Part shown: in pieces, positions 44,016 through 55,399 of the stretch | Position numbering within the stretch: position 1 is the stretch's first letter | How the letters are laid out: each line of letters begins with the position of its first letter | Made by a program: the position numbers and the translations under genes | The notes under the pieces: generated by a model | Seen by the model: only the letters and a program-made list of their open reading frames with translations | Told to the model about the DNA's origin: nothing | Database searches by the model: none | Origin: Apodospora peruviana | Taxonomy: Eukaryota > Ascomycota > Sordariomycetes > Sordariales > Lasiosphaeriaceae | Assembly (NCBI GenBank): GCA_033439685.1 | Contig: JAUEDM010000004.1 | Span: 1,426,001 to 1,490,000 of the forward strand | Direction of reading: 5' to 3' | DNA length: 64,000 nucleotides

Positions 44016-47000
44016 ATGCTGCAACGACAGCGTCTTCCGCGCATCCTTGCCCCGAAATCGCTCGCCGGTTTCTCGACGCGATCCACCAACCTGTCACTCC
44101 GCTCGGCGCGAGCTTCTTTGCTGCCACGGCGCATTTGCGCGTCACTTCTTCAGTCCTTTTCAAACAATGGCGCGTTGCCACCTGCCTCGAGCTTCTCGAC
44201 GTATACCGCATTAGGCAAGCAAAAAGGGCAAAGGTTTTTCGACGGGGCTGTCGAGCCGTTATCGGAGGAGGAGGTGAAAGCAAATCGTGAGAAAGCCGGA
44301 TCCGAGGAGAAGGACGTCCAAGATGCCAAATCTTCTGGCTCAGATGCGCCGTCTGGGAGCACCGGCCAAGGGGCGCCCGAATCGCCAGATGGTAAGGGCA
44401 GCTCTGCCGGAGGCGCCTCTTCAGGCTCATCCGGCGACAGTCCGGGATCTGGTCCTAGTTCCGGGGATGGAAGCGGCGGCGGCGGCGGCAAGCGAGGACG
44501 AAAACCTGCTGATCGGTCGTTGACAAAACCGGTTGTGCCCGAGATCTACCCTCAAGTCATGGCGATACCTATCGCCAAGCGACCGTTGTTTCCAGGTTTC
44601 TACAAGGCTATAACCATCAGGGACCCGAATGTCGCCGCCGCTATAACAGAAATGATTAAGAGAGGGCAGCCATATGTCGGAGCTTTCCTGCTCAAGGATG
44701 ACAATGCCGATGATGACGTTATACACAGCCCTGACGATGTATACGATGTTGGCGTTTTTGCACAAATTACGAGCGCCTTCCCCATTAACGGCGAGGGCGG
44801 GGGTCTGACCGCTATTCTTTATCCTCACCGCAGAATTCGCCTGTCTACGTTGATACCGCCCGGGACATCCGATGCGGCTAAGGCAGGTGGTGACGCTGAA
44901 CCTACACCCGAGCCGATACCCAAACCTATCGAGGAGACTTCCCAAAAGGGAGACGTGGTCGCCAGCTTCGAAGAGAGCGCAGTTGTACCGAAACCTGACC
45001 AGGTTCAAAAGCAATACGAGCCAACGTCTTTCTTGAGGAAGTACGCCGTTAGTCTAGTTAACGTGGAGAACCTGACCGAAGAGCCGTATGATCCCAGGAA
45101 TGAGGTGATCCGCGCCGTTACGAACGAGATCGTCAACGTATTCAAGGACGTCGCCAACAAGAACAGTCTTTTCAAGGACCAAATCTCCACCTTCTCAATC
45201 AGTCAGTTGACCGGCAATGTCACTTCTGAGCCTGCCAAGCTCGCGGACTTTGCTGCCGCAGTCTCCGCTGGAGAGTCGGCCGAGCTTCAAGAGGTCCTCT
45301 CAAGTCTGAACGTGGAAGACAGGGTCTACAAAGCTCTCTTGGTGTTGAAGAAGGAGTTGGTAAATGCTGAGCTCCAGGAAAAGATTTCAAAGGATGTGGA
45401 GAAGCGGATCACAAAACGACAACGCGAGTACTACCTGTCAGAGCAGATGAAAGGGATTCGGCGAGAGATGGGTCTTGAATCCGACGGCAAGGATAAGCTA
45501 GCCGAGAAGTTCAAAGAAAAGGCCGACAGATTGGCAATGCCGGAAGCCGTCCGCGCCGTCTTCGACGAGGAACTCAACAAACTTTCACACCTGGAGCCTG
45601 CCGCATCCGAATTTAATGTTACCCGCAACTATCTCGACTGGCTTACACAAATTCCCTGGGGACAGCGAAGCGCGGAGAACTTTGGAATAGAGAACGCAAT
45701 GACTGTCTTGGACGAGGATCACTATGGCCTCAAGGATGTCAAGGACCGTATTTTGGAGTTCATTGCAGTCGGGAAACTTCGTGGAACCGTTGAAGGCAAG
45801 ATTCTTTGCTTTGTCGGCCCTCCTGGAGTAGGCAAAACAAGCATCGGGAAGTCTATCGCACGCGCACTTAACCGGCAATACTACCGCTTCAGTGTTGGCG
45901 GTCTTACGGATGTTGCCGAGATCAAGGGCCACAGGAGGACTTACGTCGGAGCGTTACCTGGACGAGTGATTCAAGCTCTCAAGAAGTGCAAGACGGAGAA
46001 CCCTCTAATTCTGATTGACGAAATCGACAAGATTGGCCGTGGATACCAGGGAGACCCGTCGTCAGCTCTTCTCGAACTTCTTGACCCGGAGCAAAACAGT
46101 TCCTTCCTCGACCACTATATGGATGTCCCTGTGGATCTCTCCAAGGTTCTTTTCGTCTGCACAGCAAATATGACGGATACTATCCCGCGACCCCTTCTCG
46201 ATCGCATGGAAGTCATTAGGCTTTCTGGCTATGTGTCGGATGAAAAGATGGCGATCGCGGAGAAGTATCTTGCGCCACAGGCACAAGATCTAGCTGGACT
46301 CAAGGACGTCGATGTGAAGCTCAGCAAGGATGCGATCGAGGAGCTCATCAAGTCGTATTGCCGGGAGTCGGGAGTTCGCAACCTCAAGAAGCAGATTGAG
46401 AAGGTTTACCGGAAATCTGCACTGAAGATCGTCCAGGATCTCGGCGAGGACGTTCTTCCCGAGGCCAAAGCCTTGACTGATGAAGGAAAGGCCGCTCTTG
46501 AGGAATCAGAAAAGCAAAGCGAATCTGGTGAGAGCACTCAAGCGGCTGATGAGAAGGAAACAACTGAGAAGCCTCGAGTAGCCCTGAAGGTTCCCGAGAG
46601 TGTTCACGTTGTAATCGATAAGGAGAACCTCAAGGATTACGTCGGGCCACCCATCTTCACTTCTGACAGGCTCTATGATGTGACACCGCCGGGTGTAACC
46701 ATGGGATTGGCCTGGACACAGATGGGTGGTGCGGCTATGTACATCGAGACAATCCTGCAGTCGGCACTGAGATCGAGCAGCCGACCATCGCTTGAGATCA
46801 CCGGTAACCTTAAGACGGTGATGAAAGAATCCTCCACCATTGCCTATTCGTTTGCCAAGTCATGGATGGCCAAGCATTTCCCTAACAACCACTTCCTCGA
46901 GAAGGCGAAGATCCATGTGCATGTCCCCGAAGGTGCGGTGCAGAAAGACGGCCCATCTGCAGGCATAACGATGGCAACATCGTTGCTGTCGCTGGCATTG

Positions 47001-47395
47001 GACTCCCCCATCGACCCCACGATCGCCATGACTGGCGAGCTAACCTTGACGGGCAAAGTCCTTCGCATTGGTGGGCTGAGGGAAAAGACTGTTGCGGCGA
47101 GACGCGCCGGCTGCAAGATGGTTCTCTTCCCGAGCGATAACATGTCTGACTGGCTAGAGCTTCCAGAGGTATATCTTCTCAAATTTTCTCGTTTCAGAAG
47201 GTCAGTGTACTAACAGTCCGACTTACACAGAACATTAAGCAGGGCATTGACGGCCGACCTGTGGGTTGGTACTCTGAAGTCTTTGACATTGTGTTCGCAA
47301 ACCTTGATAAGGAGAAGGCCAACAAGTGTGATATTATCGATGACCACAAGAAGAGCGACGATGGAAAGCCCGAAGAAGGCGACAGGGTGGAATAG
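44016..47395 (+). CDS. pim1: Mitochondrial Lon protease (Pim1), AAA+ serine protease
   Basis: Exons 44016-47168 and 47231-47395; 62-nt intron with a perfect TACTAAC branch site; 1105 residues. ATP-dependent protease of the mitochondrial matrix that degrades oxidised and misfolded proteins. The N-terminal ~80 residues form an Arg/Ser/Leu-rich presequence. A Gly/Ser linker (about 95-165) precedes the Lon N-domain (IPIAKRPLFPGFYKAI). The AAA+ module has Walker A GPPGVGKT at 601-608, Walker B ILIDEIDKIG, and FVCTANMTDTIPRPLLDRME. A fungal acidic insert lies near 825-850. The protease domain has catalytic Ser981 (KDGPSAGITMA) and Lys1024 (GGLREKTVAARRAG), 43 residues apart as in bacterial Lon. All catalytic residues are intact. 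The final exon encodes the conserved NIKQGIDGRPVGWYSEVFDI. Confidence 0.97.
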
Positions 47396-50300
47396 GTATT
47401 TCTATTCACTAAAGTCCTTCTAGAGAAGAAAAAAAAGAAGGTCGTTTACACACGGTTGTGTGATCATTTGCGCCCCTTCCTTCTATCCCCTTTGAGGCTC
47501 GTCGTCCGGGGTAAGAAAACCCGAAAGTACCAAGCAACGCAGGGGTTGCCCTGTCACCCCATGGGGAAGCACAACAGTGCACGAGGACAGGAGGTGGGTG
47601 TGTTATTGGATCGGTGGGGGCGGTAGGGAGGTACATTTATAAAGGCGTTTTGAATTTGGGATGGGGAGAGCGGGTGGGTGGTTGGTGTATGGAAGAAGGT
47701 ACATGTACTTGCTTGCGAAGGAAAGTTATGGTAAGGGAAAGCATTCATGGGATCAACAAAGCGAGACAGGCCAGCCTGAAAAAAAAGCATACACTGGAGA
47801 AGACAAACACCATACACAATTGCGCATCACGGACACCCAACACAAACACACTTTACATCTACCTACACTATTTTATTATCGAATATTTTGTCATTGTCAT
47901 TATACCATAGGTACATATATACATCTTCACTCTTGCCTGGTACGGGTTTCGGGGGGCTTCGGTTTCTTGCTGGACTATTTTGGAGATGGGACTGTTGCTG
48001 GGGGTTGGTGATGTTGAAATCTGCTGCATGGGTTGGTTGGTTGGTTGGTTGGTCGGTTGGTTTCGATCTGCCTGCCTACCTATGGACCTTTCCTAGGTAC
48101 CTACTTAGCCCAGGCTGGCAACTATCCCGAGCAGGATTCGCCGCTGCTGGCTGCTAGGTGAATGGAGCTTGCCGTGCGAGTGCCGTTTTGGGGCAGTGTT
48201 AGTGAGCTGGAGGACTTCAACGGGGAGATGGGGGTGGATGTATGGATGGATGTGAGAGGGAGCAGGCAGGCAGCCTCGGCGGCGGCGGCTTGTCAGAGGA
48301 GCACGCACGCACGGGGGGAAAGAATGAAGGCGGAGGCAGAGATGCTGCATGCACGTCTGTCACGTTCAGTGCGTGCGTACGCGTGTGGATGTCTGGATCG
48401 GGAGATGGATTGCTCTGTGTGTGCGTATGGGTACTGGGTACCCTGGGATTCCGAGGTGCCAGTGGATGGCAGTTTGTCAGCAGCGGTGTTTTTAAGCTCA
48501 TATTGTATCTCATGAAGTTTAAGCGAGTGCTTTTCTGCGTCGGTTCTAGATTGTTTTCTTGTTGTGGTATGTCTGAGGTGAGTTAGTTGCCCTTGATCAT
48601 TCAAGAGATCATGGGTGGGCATTGGCCAGCGGATTACACGACGACGCAAAGTTCTACTAGTCTAGACTGTTTATCTTCTTTGATATGTCTTGTTACATTG
48701 CTTTTTTGTGTTGGTGCCTGCCTGCCCGTCTACACACCTATACCTACCTAGATACACGGGTGAATATCTGGTGTTGCCAGTCTCGAGATCCATGTTCGTG
48801 CCGTCATCCATCATCACCTACGTCGTTGGTCCAGTTTCACCCCATCTTGCAAGTGCCCATTTGTTTGTGTTTTGCTTTGTTAAGCCGGGCCCCAGAGTTG
48901 GGTGACTCGCGCCCAACATGGTACGGATAGCGATGCCCAACTGCTTACCTTAACCTTGGAAGACACCCTTGCGACAGTATTCAGGTTGGTTGCCAGTCAT
49001 TCGAGGACCTTGATGGTTATACAGATGGGCTCCGTGCATATCTTGCCTACGAATTGGATGGTGTATTCCGTAGGTACCCAGGTGGTCTAGGCACTCCATG
49101 GACATCCATATCTACAAACCCTCCCCCACAACCCCGATGGCGGCTTGATACGTTATTTGTGCATTTATATGGCTATGGGGTAATTCTGAATGATACCTAG
49201 CCAGCATGATCTGCTCAAAGCAATTCCTCCACACTTTAAATAGATGCCTTATACTTTCAACCACGACACCAAACCTAGTTGGCCTCACTACACACACCTG
49301 CGTGATTATCACAGAGACAGAAAGTCGGGTAAGGTTGCAGGAGTCTTCCATGAGGGTCCTTCAGGTCTTTAGGCGCCGGCGGCAGTTTATTCCAGATGGG
49401 AACCTGTCCGAAGTTCGGAATTGCCTATCAAGTGCTTCGTATGTCCTGATGAAACCACCCGCCCCGTCTTGAGAAGTGGATGATAGTGGATGACTGGCTC
49501 CGTATGCAACTACTTAAGCATGAGTGAGGAGAGAAGTGGGGGCAATGAAGGGCTGCGTCAGGAGACAGGAGGTGCTTAGGTGCAGTTGTTCTTTCAACCT
49601 TTTCAACGGTGCTCTCCGCAGCTTCCGGTCAGAGTATCATCCCATCGTCATTATGCTTCTGGTCTGCGCTGCAGTCGAGATTCTGCAAAAAGGCGCCGAG
49701 CAAGCCGATACGGCAATTCCCGACGTTATAAAGATGAAAGATGGAGATGGTGCAAGAGGAACAGAGTGGAGGTTAGGTTTGAAAAGGAGGAACCAATGGT
49801 CAGTCTGCAGCCTCATTTTCTTGGTTTTGCATATGTGCCTGATGCCAGGTAAGCTGGACCCCCGTCACGGCCAGGCTGGCCACGGCTGTCTTTGGGCATC
49901 AATAATGCCAGCCAACCAACTGCAGTTCCGCAAACTGATCCCTGGTTGAAGGCATGACGTTTGTTGGTCTGGGGCAGGGCTGATGGGCCTAGGTAGACTT
50001 GTACACGTATATCCGTAGTACGGAATACGTATTCCATAGGCGGGCTGCAGCCGAAACGGCCACACCTTTGTCGTGCCGCTTTTGCGTAGTATTACGGATT
50101 AGATATTGACCAGATTCGGCGGGATGGCTGGCCACGCAACCGCAGCCACAAGTTCGTCGTCCCAATAACCACACTTGGTGCTCGTTGTCTGAAGGGCAGA
50201 ACCGCACAAAGCACCACTATTGATACACAGCGTGATACACGTCCGAGGTCGGACAAGCACGTCAGAGTACTAGCGTTTTCTCAGATCCCAAGGCCAATGG

Positions 50301-52347
50301 GCCGTCATTGGGCATCGTCCCGGAGGGAGTCGAACGCCATGTCCATTGGCCAGCCTCGGTGTCGGTATTGGTTGTACGGCGACGGATCACGACAGGAGCA
50401 GTAAACAAGGGGCCTGCACCTCATCTGATGCCCCGCCGATTAGCTACATCTCGTATGAGGCACGTGGCAGGAAGATTGATTCCGTGAGTCGGGTCTTATC
50501 GTCGGACAGGACCAGGTTAGCAATCAATCGAAAACCAGGAGCGTTGGTAGATTTTCAGGGGTGGAAATCCGACCACCATTTGAACATGGCTTTTCGTCGT
50601 CTTGTTTGAGATGGCGGTGTTTCGACTTCAGAATTACGGTGGAGGCCCTCCTTTGTTGGGTAGATTGCTAAGTGCTCAAAGCGGTGAACCTGTTTCCCAA
50701 AGATGCCCTTATTAGGTGATTCACTAAACGGTACCGGGAAATTTGTGAGCAAAAGTTCCAGTCGTTCCCCCTTTTAGATCTGCACGAATCTGAACTCATT
50801 GTTCAGTGTTTGTCGGTGAGGAAAAGCTGTTGTGGGGCAACAAGGGTTGAACTTCAGTTTGCCGGGAGCCCAGCCCCCGTTAAGGCTTTGAAAGCTTTGG
50901 GCAGCTGGGCTTCAATTCCCACCCCATCACTTACTTACCTTACATACCTATACATCAGTCTTCCCCATGGAAAATGTTCACTTCAGGTCAAAAAACAACG
51001 CACAACATGTCACATAAGATACCGGATCCGGAGTCCAATGAGAAGTATTCTCACAGCCACTCTAAAATAAATGCAGGTGAGGATCCTAGTAGGTAGCTAG
51101 GTACCTTAGGTATTATCTCTGTACTGTACCTCTCGGATGGATGTACCCATAGCGCTGTTACACGTGTCGTACTCCACCATCGACCCAAGACGCCCAGGTG
51201 CAACATCCCAGCTCCCAGCCTCCAAGCTGTTCCACCAGTCAGTCCACTCTGCACCACTTAGTCCCACTGCGGCAGCCTGTCCATCCACACCCGGGCCTCG
51301 CCCGTCGAGAAATCCCGTAGCCCGTTGCTCGTCGGCCGCTGCTCGACACTCCCTCTTCGTGCAGCACCTCCTCATGCACGAGCAGCGGAGACGACGCAGC
51401 AGAACAAACGAGAGACACTGTAGACCAATCTTGCGCGCATTTCTAGGGATGAGACGCAGCAGTGCAAGTGGAAGCGCAAAGCGCAATTGCAAGTTGCAGG
51501 GAAAAGAAAGAAAAGAGGACGGAACCCGAACACCTACCTCCTCAGGCAAGGTCGAGCTTGGCTTGGCGTTAACCACGGAGCTTTGTCGACAGTCGACCTA
51601 GTTGACCACCTGCCTCCCAATCTTCCAGTCGGCACGGTACTTGCAGCTTCCCTCGCCGATTCGCACCACTTGCAAGCATCCGACATCACCTCGCTCTATA
51701 GGTGTACGTAGGGCTTCGCATTGCTGGTCAACATAACGCCCGGTGGCCTGCCGCTTCCACTCATGCATTTCCATTCTCCAGTTGCTTCGACTATCCAGCT
51801 AGCTATATCGAACCCTGAGCCGCGACACCGAGAACACGGTATCGACCTAGCCCGACACCGAACTTCGACGCCGACACCGGCTGGCTTCAAGAAAGAAGAC
51901 GCGAGCCAAACCGGCCATTGCCCAACGACCGCCTCGAAATTGGCTCCCTTCCGCCCGCCTTCCCGTCCTTTTTGCCCGGGCCGAGTTGGACTCTTTTGCC
52001 CTTCGGGCGTCTGCTGTTGAGCCTTTCGGGGCATAACGTCGTCCAAATACGCCCGTTTGACGACTGTTATGATATCTTGTCAAATACATCTTGTCTATTA
52101 TCCCCGGTTGACAGGGGGGTTCGTGGGTGGTAAAGGGCCTTAGGAGGGAAGCGTTCTGCCCTTTCTTCCCATCCCCTATCTTGTGCTCTTCCGAGGGGCT
52201 TTATCGTCGACCGGTCCAGCAGTAGAAGGGAAAGGAGTCGCAAGGCGGTGTGTGCTTCCGACAATCTGCCCCATCGATAGGACTCGGCCACTGCGAACTT
52301 GTCCTTAAACTTCAACCCATAACGACGAATACCTATACCCTAGCTAT
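47396..52347. other. 5-kb gene-poor stretch
   Basis: No recognisable gene. Open frames reach at most 156 codons and look like chance. It includes a GGTT repeat (48031-48062), CCTAGGTACCTAC at 48092-48104, GTAGGTAGCTAGGTAC (51090-51105) and the palindrome TCCGTAGTACGGA (50012-50024). The last ~700 bp are pyrimidine-rich and probably the leader of the kinase-like gene. Confidence 0.6.
48031..48062. repeat. (GGTT)n tandem repeat
   Basis: Seven to eight GGTT/GGTC tetramers in an untranslated region downstream of lon. Confidence 0.85.
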
Positions 52348-55300
52348 ATGCCCCATCGTGTGGAGCCTGGCCTTGGCCTTCGGGAAGACTCTCTATCTTC
52401 TCAGGGTCCGATGGCTCAAAATCAGATAGATCCCTCCGCTGGGGATGCAGCGTTTGCGGTGGACACCCAGGCCCAGGCACAACAACAAAGCTTGTGGCGC
52501 AGGATCATCTTTGGACGAGACAAGGATAATGGAAGTGCTAGGTCAGGAGATGCCTCCTCCAAGGGGCAGAGCTCTGACCAGCAGGACGATCTCAAATCCG
52601 GCGTCATTCGGCGAGTGTCTCGAAAGGTGGTGCCCGGGCTCCCTAGAGCTCAAACATTTAAACGCCAACAATCTGAGCTGCGGAACAAGTTAGAACCTAT
52701 CCAACCTACCCCAGCTGAGCGTCGAGCTGTTTCTATGGACAGACGCGGACATGCTTCAACAAGTGCATCTTTTAGCCAGTCCAACCCCCGGACCAGTGCG
52801 CCAGATTTTCTACACCACACGTTGAGCGCTACGACGTCCATTCCTTCGCTTCCCATTAACCATGTCGAGGAAAAGATGACCGAAAGCACTGAAGAGTTGA
52901 ATGGAATTCGGCCTGAGTGGGAAGCTGCGCATGACGTGCCTCATATCGCTGACGTGGTCTCCCAGTTTGATGCCCATTCCATGACGACCTCGCAGTACGA
53001 TTCCATGATACACGATGAATTGGAGCGGATATGGATCCTGAATCTGTCCATGCACTTTCGTGACAAATCCAAGAGGGAGAAATTTTTCGTGACATTCCGA
53101 GAACACGATACTCTCTGGCGCCGGGTGACTATCTCTCTAGACTATCGCAGTGCCCCTGACAACTCGCTCGAGATGGAGTTAGTCCACACAAAATTCCAGC
53201 GCGACAAGAGCGCCAAGATATACGAGGCCATTCGAGAGAGCCTAGGCGACATTCAGTTCTACAATACGGTGACCAACCTCAAGTTGCAGACGACAGACGG
53301 GAGACTGCATGTCCACGTGGTTGAGGATGTTAATGTGCGTTGTCTGGCATCTGTTCTTTAATGAAGCGCGCTAACCAAGGACACAGGAGATCATCAACTA
53401 TCCCACAGTGCGCATGATTCTGCACATGAGGTGCAGGCGAGTCAAAGAGCGTGAGATCGAGTTTGACTCGCATTTGTCTGGATTCGTCTACAAAGTCCGG
53501 GTCAATAATGAGATGCTCATCAAAAAGGAAATCCCAGGCCCCGACACAGTTGAAGAGTTTCTCTACGAGATCAACGCCCTCAATCGATTGCGCCTCGCAA
53601 ATAACGTTATCCAGTTTTACGGCGTGATCGTCGACGACAAGGAAGAGCACGTGAAAGGTTTGCTGATTAGCTATGCCGAGCAAGGTGCACTGATAGACGT
53701 GCTTTATGACGGGGAACATTCACTGCCATGGAATACTCGCGAGAGATGGGCACGGCAGATTGTGAATGGCCTGTCTGAGATCCACGAGGCTGGCTTTGTC
53801 CAGGGCGATTTTACCTTGTCTAACATTGTCGTTAATGACGAGGGTGACGCCAAGATCATCGACATCAATCGACGAGGCTGTCCGGTCGGCTGGGAACCAC
53901 CGGAGGCGACTCCGCTGATTGAAAGCAACCAGCGGATATCCATGTACATCGGTGTCAAGTCAGATCTGTATCAGCTGGGCATGGTTTTGTGGGCCTTGGC
54001 CACACAGGAAGACGAACCCGAGGCCCACGGACGCCCGCTGCGCATTGGCTCAGATGTGAAGGTCCCGGGATGGTATTGCCGAATCGTCGAGATATGCCTC
54101 AGCGAGGACCCCCGGTTTCGAATACAAGCGCTCCACCTTCTCTCCATGTTTCCAGACGTGGAGGAGGACAGCCAGTATGGTCTCCCAAATGCATCATCAA
54201 TTTCGATTGACGAAGGCTCTTCACGGCACGAGCATATTTCCGAGCCCATTCCAGCAAACGGGATTCCGCAGATCAAAACTGTTCAACCTCCCAGCGACTG
54301 GGCATATGTCGGCTGGGGCAATCCGCAAATGGAAGAGGACTCTTACTTTTACCCGCCTAGGGGTAGATCACCGCCTTCTCCTCTCCCGAGCAACCACGGT
54401 GGATACAGGTCTCCACGTTATGGGCAGGATGTTGTTTCGTATTCTGATAACCGCGGTGCTCTGACGGCTCCCTCGGTCAGTGATGTTCCGCATGGCGAGT
54501 TGGGCGCGATATCCAAGGCTGCTTTGAGTACAGAAGAGCTTATGAAGACAAAGGCGACGGAGTCTGAAGGACAACCACCCGGGACAGCGGAAATCGTTGG
54601 GAAAGAGCTTGAAACGAAGAAGGGAGATGGGCAATCGCCGCTTGTCCAGGAAAATATCGAACCTCGCGAAGTCAAGGATGGCGATGAAGCACCCCTTTCC
54701 AGAGAACTCAGCACTCCGCACGAGCCCACCGAAGCAGAAGATCTGGGTGATAATGCCACCGCAGAACGCCCTGATTTCAAGGGCAACGGTCAGATTTTGC
54801 CACTTACCGATAGCTACCATGGTCCAGATGCGGGGAAAACAGAACCCGACATAGAAATCCAGGCGGATAGAGATACTGAAGTCGACGAGACGCCGAGGAC
54901 ATATACTCATTTAGACCCAGGCGAAGGTCTGCATGTTTTACGTGTGTCAGACACACTCGATAGAGCGAATACACCAGGTTTCCTCGAGGGAGGACACGAC
55001 CCAGTGGAATTTCCGGCGGGTTCGGAAGCAGCGGATACGCCTAGCATAACTTTGGGTGCACCACAAGATATCACCTCGGTACCCGCTGACGAGAAAGCTG
55101 CCGCACAGCAACCCTCAGATAGGGACATGGCGACCGACGTTGGACTTGCACCTCCCTCTCCTGGCATGACATCCTCACAACCAGTGACGACGGCGCGTGT
55201 CCCCGATGCCCTGACTGGTATTGGCTCGGCATACGACGACCATTTGGATATGGAGAAGAGACACGCCCTGATACCAGAGGATGATTTTGGCATGATACTT

Positions 55301-55399
55301 GAAGCTTCTCCGGAGGAGAGCCACGATATCACGACCGATACCACCGCTACAGGCATAGTTGCACCAGCACCAGCGGTTGATGATAACGAGAAACAGTGA
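52348..55399 (+). CDS. Protein-kinase-like protein with altered catalytic motifs
   Basis: Exons 52348-53334 and 53387-55399; 52-nt intron (GTGCGT, CTAAC, ACAG); 999 residues. Three regions: an N-terminal Ser/Gln-rich part (1-150); a conserved folded part (about 180-335, IHDELERIWILNLSMHFRD, then FFVTFREHDTLWRRVTISLD); a protein-kinase fold (about 350-580); and an acidic Pro/Ser/Thr-rich tail. In the kinase, the beta-3 Lys is probably K375 (MLIKKE), with a helix-C Glu near 390. The catalytic loop is QGDFTLSN (D470, N475), lacking His-Arg of HRD. The metal site is DIN (D488), lacking Phe-Gly of DFG. The Asp residues persist, so catalysis is not excluded. A second in-frame ATG lies at 52411. Function unknown. 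Confidence 0.86.

Noticed and set aside
44427..45014. 195-codon minus-strand open frame
   Set aside because: Lies fully inside the Lon gene on the opposite strand; no family resemblance.
49524..49949. 141-codon open frame in the 5-kb gap
   Set aside because: No domain, mixed composition, no splice-supported extension.
50295..50345. tRNA-like GGAGTCGAAC at 50327-50336, suggestive of a minus-strand T-arm
   Set aside because: The flanking bases do not pair as a T-stem and no anticodon arm or acceptor stem is visible.
51106..51601. Overlapping open frames of 154-156 codons on both strands
   Set aside because: Both strands open over the same interval with low-complexity Arg/Ser content, so chance is more likely.
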